Of a DNA stretch of 55,885 bases, positions 7,911 to 17,040 are shown one piece after another. This stretch comes from Lachnospiraceae bacterium. Lineage in GTDB: Bacteria; Bacillota; Clostridia; Lachnospirales; Lachnospiraceae. Location: the NCBI GenBank assembly GCA_021202075.1, contig JAJQDT010000030.1, forward strand, positions 3,413-59,297. The letters are read 5' to 3'. The notes below the pieces were generated by a model. The model did no database searches, had not been told where the DNA came from, and saw nothing but the letters and a program-made list of their open reading frames with translations. Positions within the stretch are counted from its first letter, which is position 1, and each line of letters begins with the position of its first letter. Both the position numbers and the translations under genes were made by a program.

Positions 7911-7949
7911 TCGGCCGTAATCCCATTGGCTATTGATAATGGGACATTC
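7911..7949 (+). repeat. Leader hairpin shared by hpt and ftsH, copy 1
   Basis: CGGCCGTAATCCCATTGGCT followed by ATTGATAATGGGACATTCA. The stem is TCCCATT/AATGGGA. A matching copy at 8750-8791 (CGACCGCAATCCCATTGGCC then a GATGGGGATTCA end) lies the same short distance before ftsH. Each is about 30-40 bases before its gene's start, just ahead of the ribosome site. Confidence 0.65.
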
Positions 7950-7981
7950 ATACGAAAGAGAAAACCAGGAGAGAAACGATT

Positions 7982-8509
7982 ATGAAAGAAACAGTCAGAA
8001 TCCTGCTTCCGGAGCAGGAGGTGGATCAGCGGATTGCCGAAATCGCGAAACAGATCAGCGACGACTATGCGGGAAAAGAAGTGCACCTGATCTGCGTGCT
8101 GAAGGGAGCCGTCTTTTTTATGTGTGAGCTTGCGAAACGGATTACCGTTCCGGTGAGCATGGATTTCATGTCCGTGAGCAGCTATGGCAATGACACGAAG
8201 TCAAGCGGCGTGGTGAAGATTGTGAAGGACCTGGATGAGCCGCTGGACGGCAAACACGTGCTGATCGTAGAGGACATCATAGACTCCGGCCGGACGCTCA
8301 GCTACCTGATGGAGATTCTGGAGAAACGGAACCCCGCGTCCCTGCGTCTGTGCACACTCCTCGACAAACCGGAGCGCCGCATTTCCCAGGTCGTGGTGGA
8401 CTACACCTGCTTCAACATCCCGGACGAGTTCGTGGTCGGGTACGGACTGGATTACGCCCAGCGCTATCGCAACCTCCCCTTCATCGGGGTCGTTGAATTT
8501 TCGGATTAA
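7982..8509 (+). CDS. hpt: Hypoxanthine phosphoribosyltransferase
   Basis: A 175-residue purine-salvage enzyme that joins hypoxanthine or guanine to PRPP to give IMP or GMP. The PRPP-binding signature VLIVEDIIDSGRTL lies near residues 93-106, the early LKGAVFFM loop near 40, and the base-binding end region NIPDEFVVGYGLDYAQRYRNLPFIGVV is intact. Length is normal. An AGGAGAG site precedes the ATG. It sits between tilS and ftsH, the arrangement conserved from Bacillus to Lachnospiraceae. Confidence 0.96.
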   Translation: MKETVRILLPEQEVDQRIAEIAKQISDDYAGKEVHLICVLKGAVFFMCELAKRITVPVSMDFMSVSSYGNDTKSSGVVKIVKDLDEPLDGKHVLIVEDIIDSGRTLSYLMEILEKRNPASLRLCTLLDKPERRISQVVVDYTCFNIPDEFVVGYGLDYAQRYRNLPFIGVVEFSD

Positions 8510-8518
8510 AAGTCCCAA

Positions 8519-8791
8519 ACAGCAGCGAAAAGAAAACACAGCCTGTGCAGATTCATCTGCACGAGGCTGTGGGTTCTTTTCGGGCTGGGCGGGACGCCCA
8601 GCGAGCCACAGACATATGACGCGTAAGCGGCACATAGCTGCGAAGCAGCGGTCTGTGGCCTGCTGTTTGGAGAATATAAGACAGCAGCGAAAAGAAAGCA
8701 CAGCCTGCGTAGATTGATCTGCCAGAGGATGGGTTTTCTTTTCAAACAGGCCGACCGCAATCCCATTGGCCATAGGACGATGGGGATTCAC
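8519..8791. repeat. Two tandem large hairpins plus the ftsH leader hairpin
   Basis: Two related hairpins fill the hpt-ftsH gap. The first (8519-8585) has arms of about 25 bases: CAGCGAAAAGAAAACACAGC pairs with GGCTGTGGGTTCTTTTCGGG, and TGCAGAT/ATCTGCA is at the tip. The second (8682-8748) repeats the left arm (CAGCAGCGAAAAGAAAGCAC) with a weaker right arm ending in TTTTCTTTTC. Between them is a GGGCGGGACGCCC hairpin and a palindrome around GCCACAGAC...GTCTGTGGC. Then comes the CGACCGCAATCCCATTGGCC hairpin shared with hpt (8750-8791). The first may terminate the hpt transcript. Confidence 0.75.
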
Positions 8792-8820
8792 TAAATAATT
8801 AGACAGGAGATGGAAACAAA

Positions 8821-10629
8821 TTGTCCAAAAACGCAAGAGGAATCGGTTTATATCTCGCCGGTGTGCTTATTATATTACTTCTGCTGGTGACGTTCCGGGG
8901 CGGGATGGAAGCCGCGCAGACATGGAACTACAGCGATCTTGAGGAAGCTCTGGCGGCGGATGAGGTCGTGAGAATCAGCATTACGCCGAACGAGGAGACG
9001 CCGACCGGCACACTCAAGGTGGTGCTGGAGTCGGGCGATATCAAGTACGTGAATGTATTGAATGTTGAGACGGCGCAGGCGGCTCTGGAAGTCTATGAGG
9101 ATGTCACGCTGGAGATTGCGGAGGTAGAGGGAGAGAGCGCGTTGCTGGCCTGGATGCCGACCATCCTGATCCTGATCGCGATGGTAGCGATGTTTACGAT
9201 GATGAACCGTCAGGGCGGCGGAGGCAACGCCCGGATGATGAATTTCGGGAAAAGCCGCGCGAGGATGATCACGCCGGACGCAAAACGTGTGACATTTGAG
9301 AACGTGGCGGGACTGAAAGAGGAAAAAGAAGATCTGGAAGAGATTATTTCTTTTCTAAAGGAGCCGTCCAGATTTGTCCAGATCGGGGCACGGATCCCGA
9401 AGGGCGTGATTCTGGTGGGTCCTCCGGGTACCGGAAAAACGCTGCTGGCCAAAGCGGTCGCCGGGGAGGCGGGGGTTCCGTTCTTCTCGATTTCCGGCTC
9501 TGACTTTGTGGAAATGTTTGTCGGCGTCGGTGCGTCGCGGGTGCGCGATCTCTTTGAGGAGGCGAAAAAGCATCAGCCGTGCATTGTATTTATCGATGAG
9601 ATTGATGCGGTCGCGCGGCGGCGCGGCACCGGCATGGGAGGCGGCCACGATGAGCGCGAACAGACGCTGAACCAGCTTCTGGTGGAGATGGATGGATTCG
9701 GTGTGAACGAGGGGATTATTGTCATGGCGGCGACGAACCGCGTCGATATCCTTGATCCTGCCATTCTGCGGCCGGGCCGCTTTGACCGTCAGGTGGCGGT
9801 CGGACGGCCGGACATCAAGGGCCGGGAGGACATCCTGCGCGTGCATGCCAAAGGGAAACCGCTCGCGGACGACGTCGATCTGGCGGAGACCGCGCGGACG
9901 ACGGCCGGATTTACCGGAGCGGATCTGGAGAATCTGATGAACGAGGCTGCCATTATGGCGGCAAAGGAAGACCGCGTCTACATTTGCCAGGCGGACATCA
10001 ACCGCGCATTTATCAAGGTGGGCATCGGCGCGGAGAAAAAGAGCCGCGTGATTTCCGAAAAGGAAAAGCGTATCACCGCTTATCACGAATCCGGGCACGC
10101 CATCCTGTTTCATCTGCTGCCGGACGTCGGACCGGTGCACACGATATCCGTCATTCCGACCGGGCGTGGCGCAGCGGGCTATACGATGCCGCTGCCGGAA
10201 AAGGATGAGATGTTTAATACGAAGGGCCAGATGGAGCAGAACATCGTCGTCAGCCTCGGCGGACGCGTTGCGGAGGAGCTGGTCATCGGAGATGTGACGA
10301 CCGGCGCGTCTCAGGACATCAAGCAGGCGACCGCGATCGCCCGCGCGATGGTGACCAAATACGGAATGTCCGACCGGGTCGGCCTCATCAACTATGACAA
10401 TGAGGACGATGAGGTTTTCATCGGAAGAGACCTCGCGCACACACGCGCTTACGGCGAAGAGATTGCTTCCATGATCGATGAGGAAGTGAAACGGATTGTC
10501 GACGAATCGCACGAAAAAGCGCGGGAGCTGATCACCGCGCATATGGACGTGCTTCACGCCAGCGCACAGCTCCTGATTGAGAAAGAAAAGATCGGCAGAG
10601 AAGAGTTTGAGGCGCTGTTCGCCGGGTAA
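8821..10629 (+). CDS. ftsH: ATP-dependent zinc metalloprotease FtsH
   Basis: A 602-residue membrane-anchored AAA+ protease. An N-terminal membrane segment ([15 protein letters not shown]) is followed by an extracytoplasmic domain, a second membrane segment near residue 112 ([20 protein letters not shown]), Walker A GPPGTGKT near residue 200, Walker [12 protein letters not shown], the second region of homology, and the zinc site HESGH near residue 422. It degrades unneeded and misfolded membrane and regulatory proteins. The start is a TTG preceded by ACAGGAGATGG; no ATG or GTG fits as well. The length is typical. Confidence 0.96.
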   Translation: MSKNARGIGLYLAGVLIILLLLVTFRGGMEAAQTWNYSDLEEALAADEVVRISITPNEETPTGTLKVVLESGDIKYVNVLNVETAQAALEVYEDVTLEIAEVEGESALLAWMPTILILIAMVAMFTMMNRQGGGGNARMMNFGKSRARMITPDAKRVTFENVAGLKEEKEDLEEIISFLKEPSRFVQIGARIPKGVILVGPPGTGKTLLAKAVAGEAGVPFFSISGSDFVEMFVGVGASRVRDLFEEAKKHQPCIVFIDEIDAVARRRGTGMGGGHDEREQTLNQLLVEMDGFGVNEGIIVMAATNRVDILDPAILRPGRFDRQVAVGRPDIKGREDILRVHAKGKPLADDVDLAETARTTAGFTGADLENLMNEAAIMAAKEDRVYICQADINRAFIKVGIGAEKKSRVISEKEKRITAYHESGHAILFHLLPDVGPVHTISVIPTGRGAAGYTMPLPEKDEMFNTKGQMEQNIVVSLGGRVAEELVIGDVTTGASQDIKQATAIARAMVTKYGMSDRVGLINYDNEDDEVFIGRDLAHTRAYGEEIASMIDEEVKRIVDESHEKARELITAHMDVLHASAQLLIEKEKIGREEFEALFAG

Positions 10630-10769
10630 AACACGGACAGTCGTCCCGGAAGTGGACTTTACGACATGATTGTTATACGAAAAGAAGAATTCAATAAAAA
10701 ATGGAACGGATTCCATCGGATCGATTCATTTTCCGGCATCGTATTTAAGAAACATTAAGGAACAGAAGC

Positions 10770-11450
10770 TTATTCTTTAATATACATATTTTTCATATAT
10801 TCATGCAAGGAGATATCCAGATTATCCTCTTGCATGATTTTTTTTAACATTTTTGTGACGGTTGTCCGGTCGAGCCCGCACAGATAAGCGATCTGTTCGT
10901 GCGTCAGCGGCGGGTAGTGATTTTGCTTGCAGTAAATCAAGACAAATTTAATAGCCTCCCGCGCATACTGTAATTGGGTGCCCAGCAGAAATTGGGTCTG
11001 CCGCTCCTGCGTTTTGGTGACACTTGAAAAAAGTGCAGTGGAAAAGGTGACAGAACTCAGGAACAGCTTCTTTAAAACGTCTGCATTAAAAATGGCGCAG
11101 CATCCGTCGGTTATAAAGCGATAGTGCCAGAATTCGTACATGGATTCGCCGTCACCGAAAATTGCCTGCGTATGCATGATATCGCCGGCTTCCCACAGTA
11201 CCAGGGCATGGCGGGTTAAGGTGCTGGCCGATTTACTGGTGCAGACACAGCCGCTGAGAATCAGTGTGCAGTAAGTCGATGGCTTTAGTGACATTTCCCG
11301 GATAATTTCTTTTTGCTTTTCCTCCGCATTCTGGTTTTTGTGGAAAGGGAACTGATGACAGTTCTCGCAGAGCTCACTGCGGTCAGCAACATTTAAGCTG
11401 GAGCAAAACGGGTTTTTGGAATATGGGCAGACATGATCCTTTGGGTTCAT
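10770..11450 (-). CDS. Crp/Fnr-family transcriptional regulator with N-terminal cysteine cluster
   Basis: A 226-residue regulator. The C-terminal part is a winged helix of the Crp type (LTHEQIAYLCGLDRTTVTKMLKKI, residues ~188-211) after a long helix (QYAREAIKFVLIYCKQNHY). The middle is a degenerate cyclic-nucleotide-type barrel. The N-terminus has CPYSKNPFC and CENC, cysteines spaced C-x7-C-x11-C-x2-C, which could bind an iron-sulfur cluster or zinc; whether it senses oxygen is inference. The ATG at 11450 has GGAGG about eight bases upstream, so I reject the longer frame to 11540. It is transcribed away from the upstream spacer, with no co-directional neighbour. Confidence 0.8.
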   Translation of the reverse strand: MNPKDHVCPYSKNPFCSSLNVADRSELCENCHQFPFHKNQNAEEKQKEIIREMSLKPSTYCTLILSGCVCTSKSASTLTRHALVLWEAGDIMHTQAIFGDGESMYEFWHYRFITDGCCAIFNADVLKKLFLSSVTFSTALFSSVTKTQERQTQFLLGTQLQYAREAIKFVLIYCKQNHYPPLTHEQIAYLCGLDRTTVTKMLKKIMQEDNLDISLHEYMKNMYIKE

Positions 11451-11796
11451 AAGTAGACCTCCGTTCCGGCAGATTTTGGTAATTCGGACATCGGCCTGTA
11501 CCTCTGAAAAGCTGCCTGCCAGGATGTCTATTATTAACAAAACAATACCTCATTATCGCCCCTATTCTATAAAAAAACCCTTAACAATGCAAGAACAGAT
11601 TTCGTGTTACTGTCAATTTTGTGAACAAAAGGTGAAAAAAGTGGCAAAAATCACAATCTCTGCGAAATGCGGTTAATGACACAGCTTAAAAGTTTCGTAA
11701 TGTGCGATAATCACTGTTAATTATATCTGTCGTGAAACGCTTTAACGTGAAACAAACTGCAATCCAAAGCACTTTAACGTGAGACAAACTGCCATC
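11451..11796. other. Spacer with a 32-base-period direct repeat
   Basis: About 350 bases without an intact gene. TTTAACGTGAAACAAACTGC at 11741-11760 recurs as TTTAACGTGAGACAAACTGC at 11773-11792. The second copy runs directly into the broken surface-protein frame, so this is probably a deletion scar joining unrelated DNA to the tail of a lost gene. Confidence 0.55.
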
Positions 11797-12268
11797 GACG
11801 ATTACGAAAAAACTGCTGGGCGCGGATGGCGATGCTTTGAATAGCAATGAGACGTTCTATGCCGGAATTTTCTCAGATGCTTCCTATACGACGCTGGCGG
11901 ATAATGTATCCGACAATATTGTAGCGCTCTCGCTCAATGGAGAGTCGGAGGTAACTGTAAAAATAACCGCAGCCGTGACAGAGGAGGAAGGTACGGTCAG
12001 CAAAACTTCTGTTTCGCTCAGCACAACGAAGCTCTCGGGAAGCGTGACGATTACGAATCAGGAGATTGAGGAGACGGACGAAGAAACGACCTATGAAGAG
12101 GAAACCGAAACAGAGACGGAGACGGAAGCAAAAGCCGTACAGACCGGAGATGACACGCCGGCTGCAGGATTCCTGGGCATCATGCTCGCGGCTTTTTTTC
12201 AACAACCGGTTATAAAAAAATCTGAAGCCATCAGGAAAAGTACGACCTCTTTCAGTAAACAAAGTTAG
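11797..12268 (+). pseudogene. 3' remnant of a cell-wall-anchored surface protein
   Basis: The frame reads TITKKLLGADGDAL then NETFYAGIFSDASYTTLADN with no start codon or ribosome site in front, as in the last adhesin or pilin-type domain of a large surface protein. It continues through a Glu/Thr linker (EETDEETTYEEETETETE) into VQTGDDTPAAGFLGIMLAAF, which looks like a sortase-type QTGD sorting signal with its hydrophobic stretch. After that the frame goes into an unrelated hydrophilic tail (IKKSEAIRKSTTSF) instead of a short basic end, so the 3' end seems frameshifted or spliced to foreign sequence as well. Confidence 0.65.
12224..12260 (+). repeat. Direct repeat flanking the first AAA-ATPase gene, left copy
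   Basis: GCCATCAGGAAAAG, then a divergent stretch, then CTTTCAG; the same order recurs at 14032-14070 just after the ATPase stop. About 28 of 37 positions match. The copies bracket the gene and could be the scar of its arrival or of a tandem duplication. Confidence 0.5.
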
Positions 12269-12270
12269 GC

Positions 12271-12299
12271 TTGACATTTTCTTCCTGATTTAGCAGAAT
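12271..12299 (+). promoter_or_regulatory. Probable promoter of the first AAA-ATPase gene
   Basis: TTGACA at 12271-12276, a 17-base spacer and a weak CAGAAT -10 at 12294-12299. The ATG follows 55 bases later behind AAAGGGGTG. Confidence 0.5.
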
Positions 12300-12353
12300 A
12301 GGGTTATCATGAAAAGGCTGTTCTGCTCGATTGGGAAAGGGGTGTGAAAACAT

Positions 12354-14021
12354 ATGGGATTTTATTTGAACGGAACAGGCGCGTACAGCCTGTTTCAGTT
12401 AGACTATTCGCTTACTTATTTTGTTGACAAATCAGATATTATGAAAGAACTTGTGCCGATTCTGGAATTAAAGAATCCGGCAGAGAAAGATGGGAAAAAA
12501 GGTAGTGATCCAAGGTACGTGTGCATTACCAGGCCCCGTCGCTTTGGAAAGACTGTCATTGCGAATATGATTGCTGCCTATTTTGGGAAAGGGATCGACA
12601 GCAGCGCGGAGTTTGATACGCTGCAGGTAGCGTCTTATGACTGGTATAAAAAGCATTTGAATATGCATAATGTCATCCGCATTTCGTTTAATGAACTGCC
12701 GGAAGAACCTGTGACTTACGCAAGCTATATGGCCAGGATAAAGAAACATTTGCTCAGGGATCTGAGAATGGCGTATCCAGATGCAGAAATTGAGAAAGAT
12801 GACGCTCTCTGGGATGCGCTGACGGCTGTTTATGAATATTGCGGCGGTGAGAAATTTATTTTTGTTCTGGACGAATGGGACTACATTTATCATCAGGCGT
12901 TTGCCACAGACTCGGAGCGGGAAGCTTTTACAAAGTTTTTGAGCAATCTTCTCAAAGACAAATCGTATGTGGAGATGGCTTATATGACGGGCATTTTGCC
13001 GATTGCGAAGTATTCCAGCGGTTCGGAGCTGAATATGTTTTTTGAGTATACGATGGCTTCGAAAGAGAAGTACAGTGAGTATTTTGGCTTTACGGATGCG
13101 GAAGTGGATGATCTGTATCAGAGATACCTGAAAGTACAGGAAAATCCGAGGTTATCCAGAGAAGATCTGGCATATTGGTATGACGGGTACCAGACATTTT
13201 CAGGCATACGATTGTACAATCCACGCTCGGTGGTCGGAGCGCTCAGTGATAATCAGACGGGAAACTACTGGACCAGTTCAGGACCGTACGATGAGATTTA
13301 TTATTATGTGAAAGCGGATATCGGCGAGATTCGGGATGAGATTACGGAGATGATTGCCGGGGAATCTGTCCCCGCGAATGTACAGGAATATGCTTCGACT
13401 TCTATGGAGTTAAGTACCAGAGATGAGATTTATTCTGCGATGGTAGTATATGGCTTTCTTACCTGCGCAAATGGCTGTGTATCTATACCGAATAAGGAAT
13501 TGATGGATAAATTCGCTGATATGGTAAAGCAAAAATCAGATTTCGGATATATGCACAGACTTGCGGTTGAGTCGGGCAGAATGTTGAAAGCGACTCTGAC
13601 CGGGGACACGAAAACCATGCTTGAGATTTTGGAGAGGGTTTACGATACGGAAAGTCCTCTGATTCGCTATAGCGATGAAGCGGAGCTTTCGAAAGTGATC
13701 ACGTTTGTATATCTTCAGGCTCGTGAGTTTTACGACATCCGGCAGGAGGACAGAGCCGGAAAAGGTTATGTGGACTTTGTCTTTTATCCTTACAGGGAAA
13801 CGGATGACGGGTTTATTGTGGAGTTGAAGGTTGACGATACCGTGGAAAGTGCGATTCAACAGATACGGGACAGAAATTATGCGCTGGGATTTGATGGTAA
13901 ACTGGGAGACAGGCCGAAATGCACCGGCAGGGTCCTGGCTGTCGGTATCGCGTACGACAGAAAAGATCCGAATAAGCGTCATACGTGCAAGGTAGAGGTT
14001 TTGCGCGGCAGACGGCAATAA
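12354..14021 (+). CDS. AAA-ATPase-like protein with C-terminal PD-(D/E)XK nuclease-like domain (copy 1)
   Basis: A 555-residue protein of the AAA-ATPase_like plus PDDEXK_9 type. The P-loop variant TRPRRFGKT lies near residue 62 and Walker B FVLDEWD near residue 170. The C-terminal region carries GYVDFVFYPYRETDDGFIVELKVDD, which fits the D-x(n)-E-x-K nuclease core, followed by the usual QIRDRNYAL helix. Members are abundant and often multi-copy in gut Clostridia and Bacteroidetes; a link to defence or mobile DNA is suspected but not established. A second copy is at 49819. It is flanked by direct repeats at 12224 and 14032 and lies next to a broken surface gene. Confidence 0.88.
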   Translation: MGFYLNGTGAYSLFQLDYSLTYFVDKSDIMKELVPILELKNPAEKDGKKGSDPRYVCITRPRRFGKTVIANMIAAYFGKGIDSSAEFDTLQVASYDWYKKHLNMHNVIRISFNELPEEPVTYASYMARIKKHLLRDLRMAYPDAEIEKDDALWDALTAVYEYCGGEKFIFVLDEWDYIYHQAFATDSEREAFTKFLSNLLKDKSYVEMAYMTGILPIAKYSSGSELNMFFEYTMASKEKYSEYFGFTDAEVDDLYQRYLKVQENPRLSREDLAYWYDGYQTFSGIRLYNPRSVVGALSDNQTGNYWTSSGPYDEIYYYVKADIGEIRDEITEMIAGESVPANVQEYASTSMELSTRDEIYSAMVVYGFLTCANGCVSIPNKELMDKFADMVKQKSDFGYMHRLAVESGRMLKATLTGDTKTMLEILERVYDTESPLIRYSDEAELSKVITFVYLQAREFYDIRQEDRAGKGYVDFVFYPYRETDDGFIVELKVDDTVESAIQQIRDRNYALGFDGKLGDRPKCTGRVLAVGIAYDRKDPNKRHTCKVEVLRGRRQ

Positions 14022-14070
14022 AAGATATCCTGATGCCATCAGGAAAAGGATATCCACTTTCAGGAAATGG
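14021..14070 (+). terminator. Hairpin after the first AAA-ATPase gene, overlapping the right direct repeat
   Basis: GATATCCT (14024-14031) pairs with AGGATATC, with an inner CCTGATG/CATCAGG palindrome. It lacks a long T-run, so termination is uncertain. The GATGCCATCAGGAAAAG...CTTTCAG part (14032-14070) is the right copy of the direct repeat at 12224-12260. Confidence 0.5.
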
Positions 14071-14147
14071 AATGTAAGTTTGCAGAAAAATAAAAACGGG
14101 TTGTTTTGACAGGATAAAAGAGAATAGTCAGTTCAAAGAGGAACATT

Positions 14148-14918
14148 ATGAGAGAGAATCTGGATTATCTGCTGGATTTTTCGTTGCGGATGGGCGAGGA
14201 ACTGATTGTCTGCGGGGCGAATATTGAGCGGGTCAGCGATACGGTTTATCGGGTCTGTGACAGCTACCACTGCAGGGATGTCCAGTTTTTTGCGCTTGAT
14301 TGCTATCTGACGCTGAGTCTGGAGGATGGAGACGGCGTCCGGGTATCGGGGCAGAGATGCATTCGAAGAGGGCAGGATATTCATATGGAGCGGCTGGGCA
14401 GGCTGAATCAGCTTTCCAGAAGGGTCTGTGAGACGGCGCCCGAGCCGGAGCGGCTCGAGGGGATGCTGGCGGAAGCGCTTAACGCGAAGGGCTATCCGCT
14501 CTGGATAACGCTCCTGTTTTCGCTGTTGTCCGCGGTCTGCCTGACGGGCATTTACAACGGAAGTATGCGCGATCTGTCAATTGTGGTTCTGAATACGTTT
14601 CTGGCTTTTTTATCCGGAATTTATCTGAGACGGCTGATTTATAACAAGATCATTTACAATATTGTCAGCGCCTTTATTATCGGGACTGTCGCGATTTTCT
14701 TTGATAAAATCGGCTATCTGGACGGTTATTCTACGGTGATGATTGTCAACAGCCTGAAGCTGGTTCCGGGCATTCCGATGGTGAACTCGTTCCGGAATCT
14801 GCTGTCGGGAAATGAAATCAACGGGATTCTGGAGCTCCTCAAGCTGATTTTTCAGACGATTGCCATCGGCGGCGGGTTTCTGCTGAGCATTCTGCTGCTC
14901 TACGGGAGGTTGATGTGA
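14148..14918 (+). CDS. Threonine/serine exporter family protein, large subunit (ThrE N-terminal type)
   Basis: A 256-residue protein of the ThrE/DUF1212 family. The cytoplasmic start contains ENLDYLLDFSLRMGEELIVCGANIERVSDT, the family signature. From about residue 115 there are four or five membrane segments (LWITLLFSLLSAVCLTGIYNG, LSIVVLNTFLAFLSGIYL, IVSAFIIGTVAIFF) and a last one near residue 235. With the small partner at 15135 it corresponds to the two halves of ThrE, which exports threonine and serine. The ATG follows AAGAGGAACATT. Confidence 0.87.
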   Translation: MRENLDYLLDFSLRMGEELIVCGANIERVSDTVYRVCDSYHCRDVQFFALDCYLTLSLEDGDGVRVSGQRCIRRGQDIHMERLGRLNQLSRRVCETAPEPERLEGMLAEALNAKGYPLWITLLFSLLSAVCLTGIYNGSMRDLSIVVLNTFLAFLSGIYLRRLIYNKIIYNIVSAFIIGTVAIFFDKIGYLDGYSTVMIVNSLKLVPGIPMVNSFRNLLSGNEINGILELLKLIFQTIAIGGGFLLSILLLYGRLM

Positions 14919-15134
14919 GAAGGCCTGACAGGATATGGCTGACAGGTTAGCAACATGCGGGAGAAGCAGCAGTTTTGGAGAAAAGCCGGTGTATCGAGCC
15001 TTTTGAGACCAGGGTTTTCATTATTTGTACAAAGATATTGATTCTCCTGGGCTGTCAACTTTCGGAAAGGTATGCAGTGCTGTCCGGATAGATTTGTTGT
15101 TTCGCAGAGATTATCTGCTGGAGGGATGCCAGAT

Positions 15135-15599
15135 ATGTGGGAGAATATCAAATTAGTCATCTGTACGTTTGGCTCGGCGCTGGGGATTGCCGCTGTGTAT
15201 CAGGTCCGACGGGAGTATTTGTTGTATGCGGGGTTGGGCGGCGCGCTGGCTCGAATTGTCTATCTGCTTTTGAAAGCCTGCACGGCGGAGTCGTTTATTT
15301 ATAATTTTTTTGCCGCGATGACGGCGGGTCTGTTTGCGGAGTATATGGCGGTCCGCACGAAGAATCCGTCGACGGTTTTTCTGTATCCGTCGATCATTCC
15401 GCTGACGCCGGGGCGGGCGTTTTACTTTTCTGTGATCGGACTGATTTTGAATGATGCGGAAATGATTGGCGAGAATCTGACGACCTGCATTCATTCTCTG
15501 GTAGGGATCGGGATCGGATTCGCGATTGTCTCGATTGTGATGCATTATTACCGGAGATACCGGTGGGCACAGAGGAAGCGGGCAAATCTGACCATATAG
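15135..15599 (+). CDS. Threonine/serine exporter family protein, small subunit (DUF3815 type)
   Basis: A 154-residue membrane protein. Four segments are visible (LVICTFGSALGIAAVYQV, YLLYAGLGGALARIVYLL, FIYNFFAAMTAGLFAEYMAV, LVGIGIGFAIVSIVMHYY), along with the family motif YPSIIPLTPGRAFYFSVIGLI. It is the C-terminal half of ThrE as a separate subunit. I use the ATG at 15135, nine bases after GGAGGG, rather than the in-frame upstream codons. A 216-base gap separates it from its partner, unusually wide for such a pair, and holds nothing recognisable. Confidence 0.87.
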   Translation: MWENIKLVICTFGSALGIAAVYQVRREYLLYAGLGGALARIVYLLLKACTAESFIYNFFAAMTAGLFAEYMAVRTKNPSTVFLYPSIIPLTPGRAFYFSVIGLILNDAEMIGENLTTCIHSLVGIGIGFAIVSIVMHYYRRYRWAQRKRANLTI

Positions 15600-15653
15600 A
15601 AGACTAAATTTTGAGAAAAGGGAGGGCGGCGCAGGGCGCGTCGGAAAAAATTT

Positions 15654-16985
15654 ATGGAAGAATATGTGTTTGACAGGGAAGCTTATGAAAGACGGGTGAA
15701 ATGGTTTCAGGAGGCGCGGTTCGGGATGTTCCTTCACTGGGGGCTGTACGCGATTCCGGCGCGCGGGGAGTGGGTGCGCAGCGTGGAGCGGATGCCGGAG
15801 GAGGAATACATGAAATATTTCCGGGAGTTTGACCCGGTTGATTATGATCCGCGTAAGTGGGCGAGGGCCGCGAAGCGCGCGGGCATGAAGTATATGGTGC
15901 TGACGGCGAAGCATCACGACGGGTTTTGCCTGTTTGACAGTCAGTATACGGATTTTAAGTCGACGAATACCAGGTGCGGCCGCGACCTTGTGGCGGAATT
16001 TCTGGACGCCGCCCGGGCGGAGGAGCTGAAGGCGGGCCTGTATTATTCGCTCCTGGACTGGCATCATGAGGATTATCCGCACTGTGGGGATTCGATTCAT
16101 CCGATGCGGGAGAATCCGGCTTACAGCGATGAAGGCCGCGAGTTTGACCGGTATCTGACCTATATGCACAATCAGGTGCGCGAGCTTTGCACGAATTATG
16201 GGAAACTGGATATTCTGTGGTTTGATTTTTCTTACAATGAGCTGCGCGGCGAGGCGTGGAAAGCGACGGAGCTGGTGCGGATGGCGCGCGCTCTGCAGCC
16301 GGATGTGATTATCGACAACCGCCTGGAGGTGAGCGGCGAGGGCTTCGGCTCGCTGGCAGAAGGACATCCGACGCCGTATCACGGGGACTTTGTCAGCCCC
16401 GAGCAGATGATTCCGCCGCAGGGGGTTCAGGATGTGAATGGAAACGACCTCGTGTGGGAGGCCTGTATCACGATGAACAACAACTGGGGCTACCACGCGA
16501 CGGATCACTTTTATAAGCCTGCGTCGATGCTGATCCGCAAGCTGGTAGAGTGTGTCTCGAAGGGCGGCAACCTGCTCCTGAACGTGGGTCCGGACGCGCG
16601 GGGCAATTTTCCGGACGAAGCGATGGAGCGCCTGGAAGCCATCGGGAAATGGATGGACAAAAACAGCCGCAGCATTTATGGCTGCGGCAAGGCAGTGCGG
16701 CGCGGGCAGGCAGTCATTGAGAAACCGGATTACGGCCGCATCACCGCCGGGAATCATCGACTGTATTATCATGTCTTTGAAAACACAGTGGGCGCTGTTC
16801 CCCTGACCGGAGTGAAGCGTGAGGAGGTCGAGGCCATCCGCTATCTGGCGACCGGCGCGGAGATCCCGACAATCAGCGACTGGGTCTACAGCAATTACCC
16901 GGATATCGTATTTGCACAGCTCGGCGGCGATCCGGTGTTGCCCGATCCGGTGGATACCGTGATTGAAGTGGTGCTGAAGGAATGA
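15654..16985 (+). CDS. Alpha-L-fucosidase, glycoside hydrolase family 29
   Basis: A 443-residue enzyme that hydrolyses terminal alpha-L-fucose from glycans such as host mucin. GH29 features in order: WFQEARFGMFLHWGLYAIP near residue 15, KRAGMKYMVLTAKHHDGFCLFDS near residue 75, and DILWFDFSYNE near residue 187, where the aspartate in WFDF is the expected nucleophile. NWGYHATDHFYKPA and GGNLLLNVGPDARG follow. There is no signal peptide, so it should act inside the cell on imported oligosaccharides. No transporter for fucosylated sugars is adjacent. The lack of a C-terminal sandwich domain is common in this subgroup. Confidence 0.93.
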   Translation: MEEYVFDREAYERRVKWFQEARFGMFLHWGLYAIPARGEWVRSVERMPEEEYMKYFREFDPVDYDPRKWARAAKRAGMKYMVLTAKHHDGFCLFDSQYTDFKSTNTRCGRDLVAEFLDAARAEELKAGLYYSLLDWHHEDYPHCGDSIHPMRENPAYSDEGREFDRYLTYMHNQVRELCTNYGKLDILWFDFSYNELRGEAWKATELVRMARALQPDVIIDNRLEVSGEGFGSLAEGHPTPYHGDFVSPEQMIPPQGVQDVNGNDLVWEACITMNNNWGYHATDHFYKPASMLIRKLVECVSKGGNLLLNVGPDARGNFPDEAMERLEAIGKWMDKNSRSIYGCGKAVRRGQAVIEKPDYGRITAGNHRLYYHVFENTVGAVPLTGVKREEVEAIRYLATGAEIPTISDWVYSNYPDIVFAQLGGDPVLPDPVDTVIEVVLKE

Positions 16986-17040
16986 GGCAGAAAAGGGCTC
17001 CTGGAATTCGAATGAGGAATTCTCGGGTGCCTGCGTTTCA

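Noticed and set aside
9355..10716. Minus-strand frame of 453 codons opposite ftsH
   Set aside because: Mirror frame of a confidently assigned gene.
15153..16772. Long minus-strand frame of 539 codons opposite the fucosidase and exporter genes
   Set aside because: Arginine/histidine-rich mirror of real genes, a usual artefact in GC-rich coding DNA; no family features.
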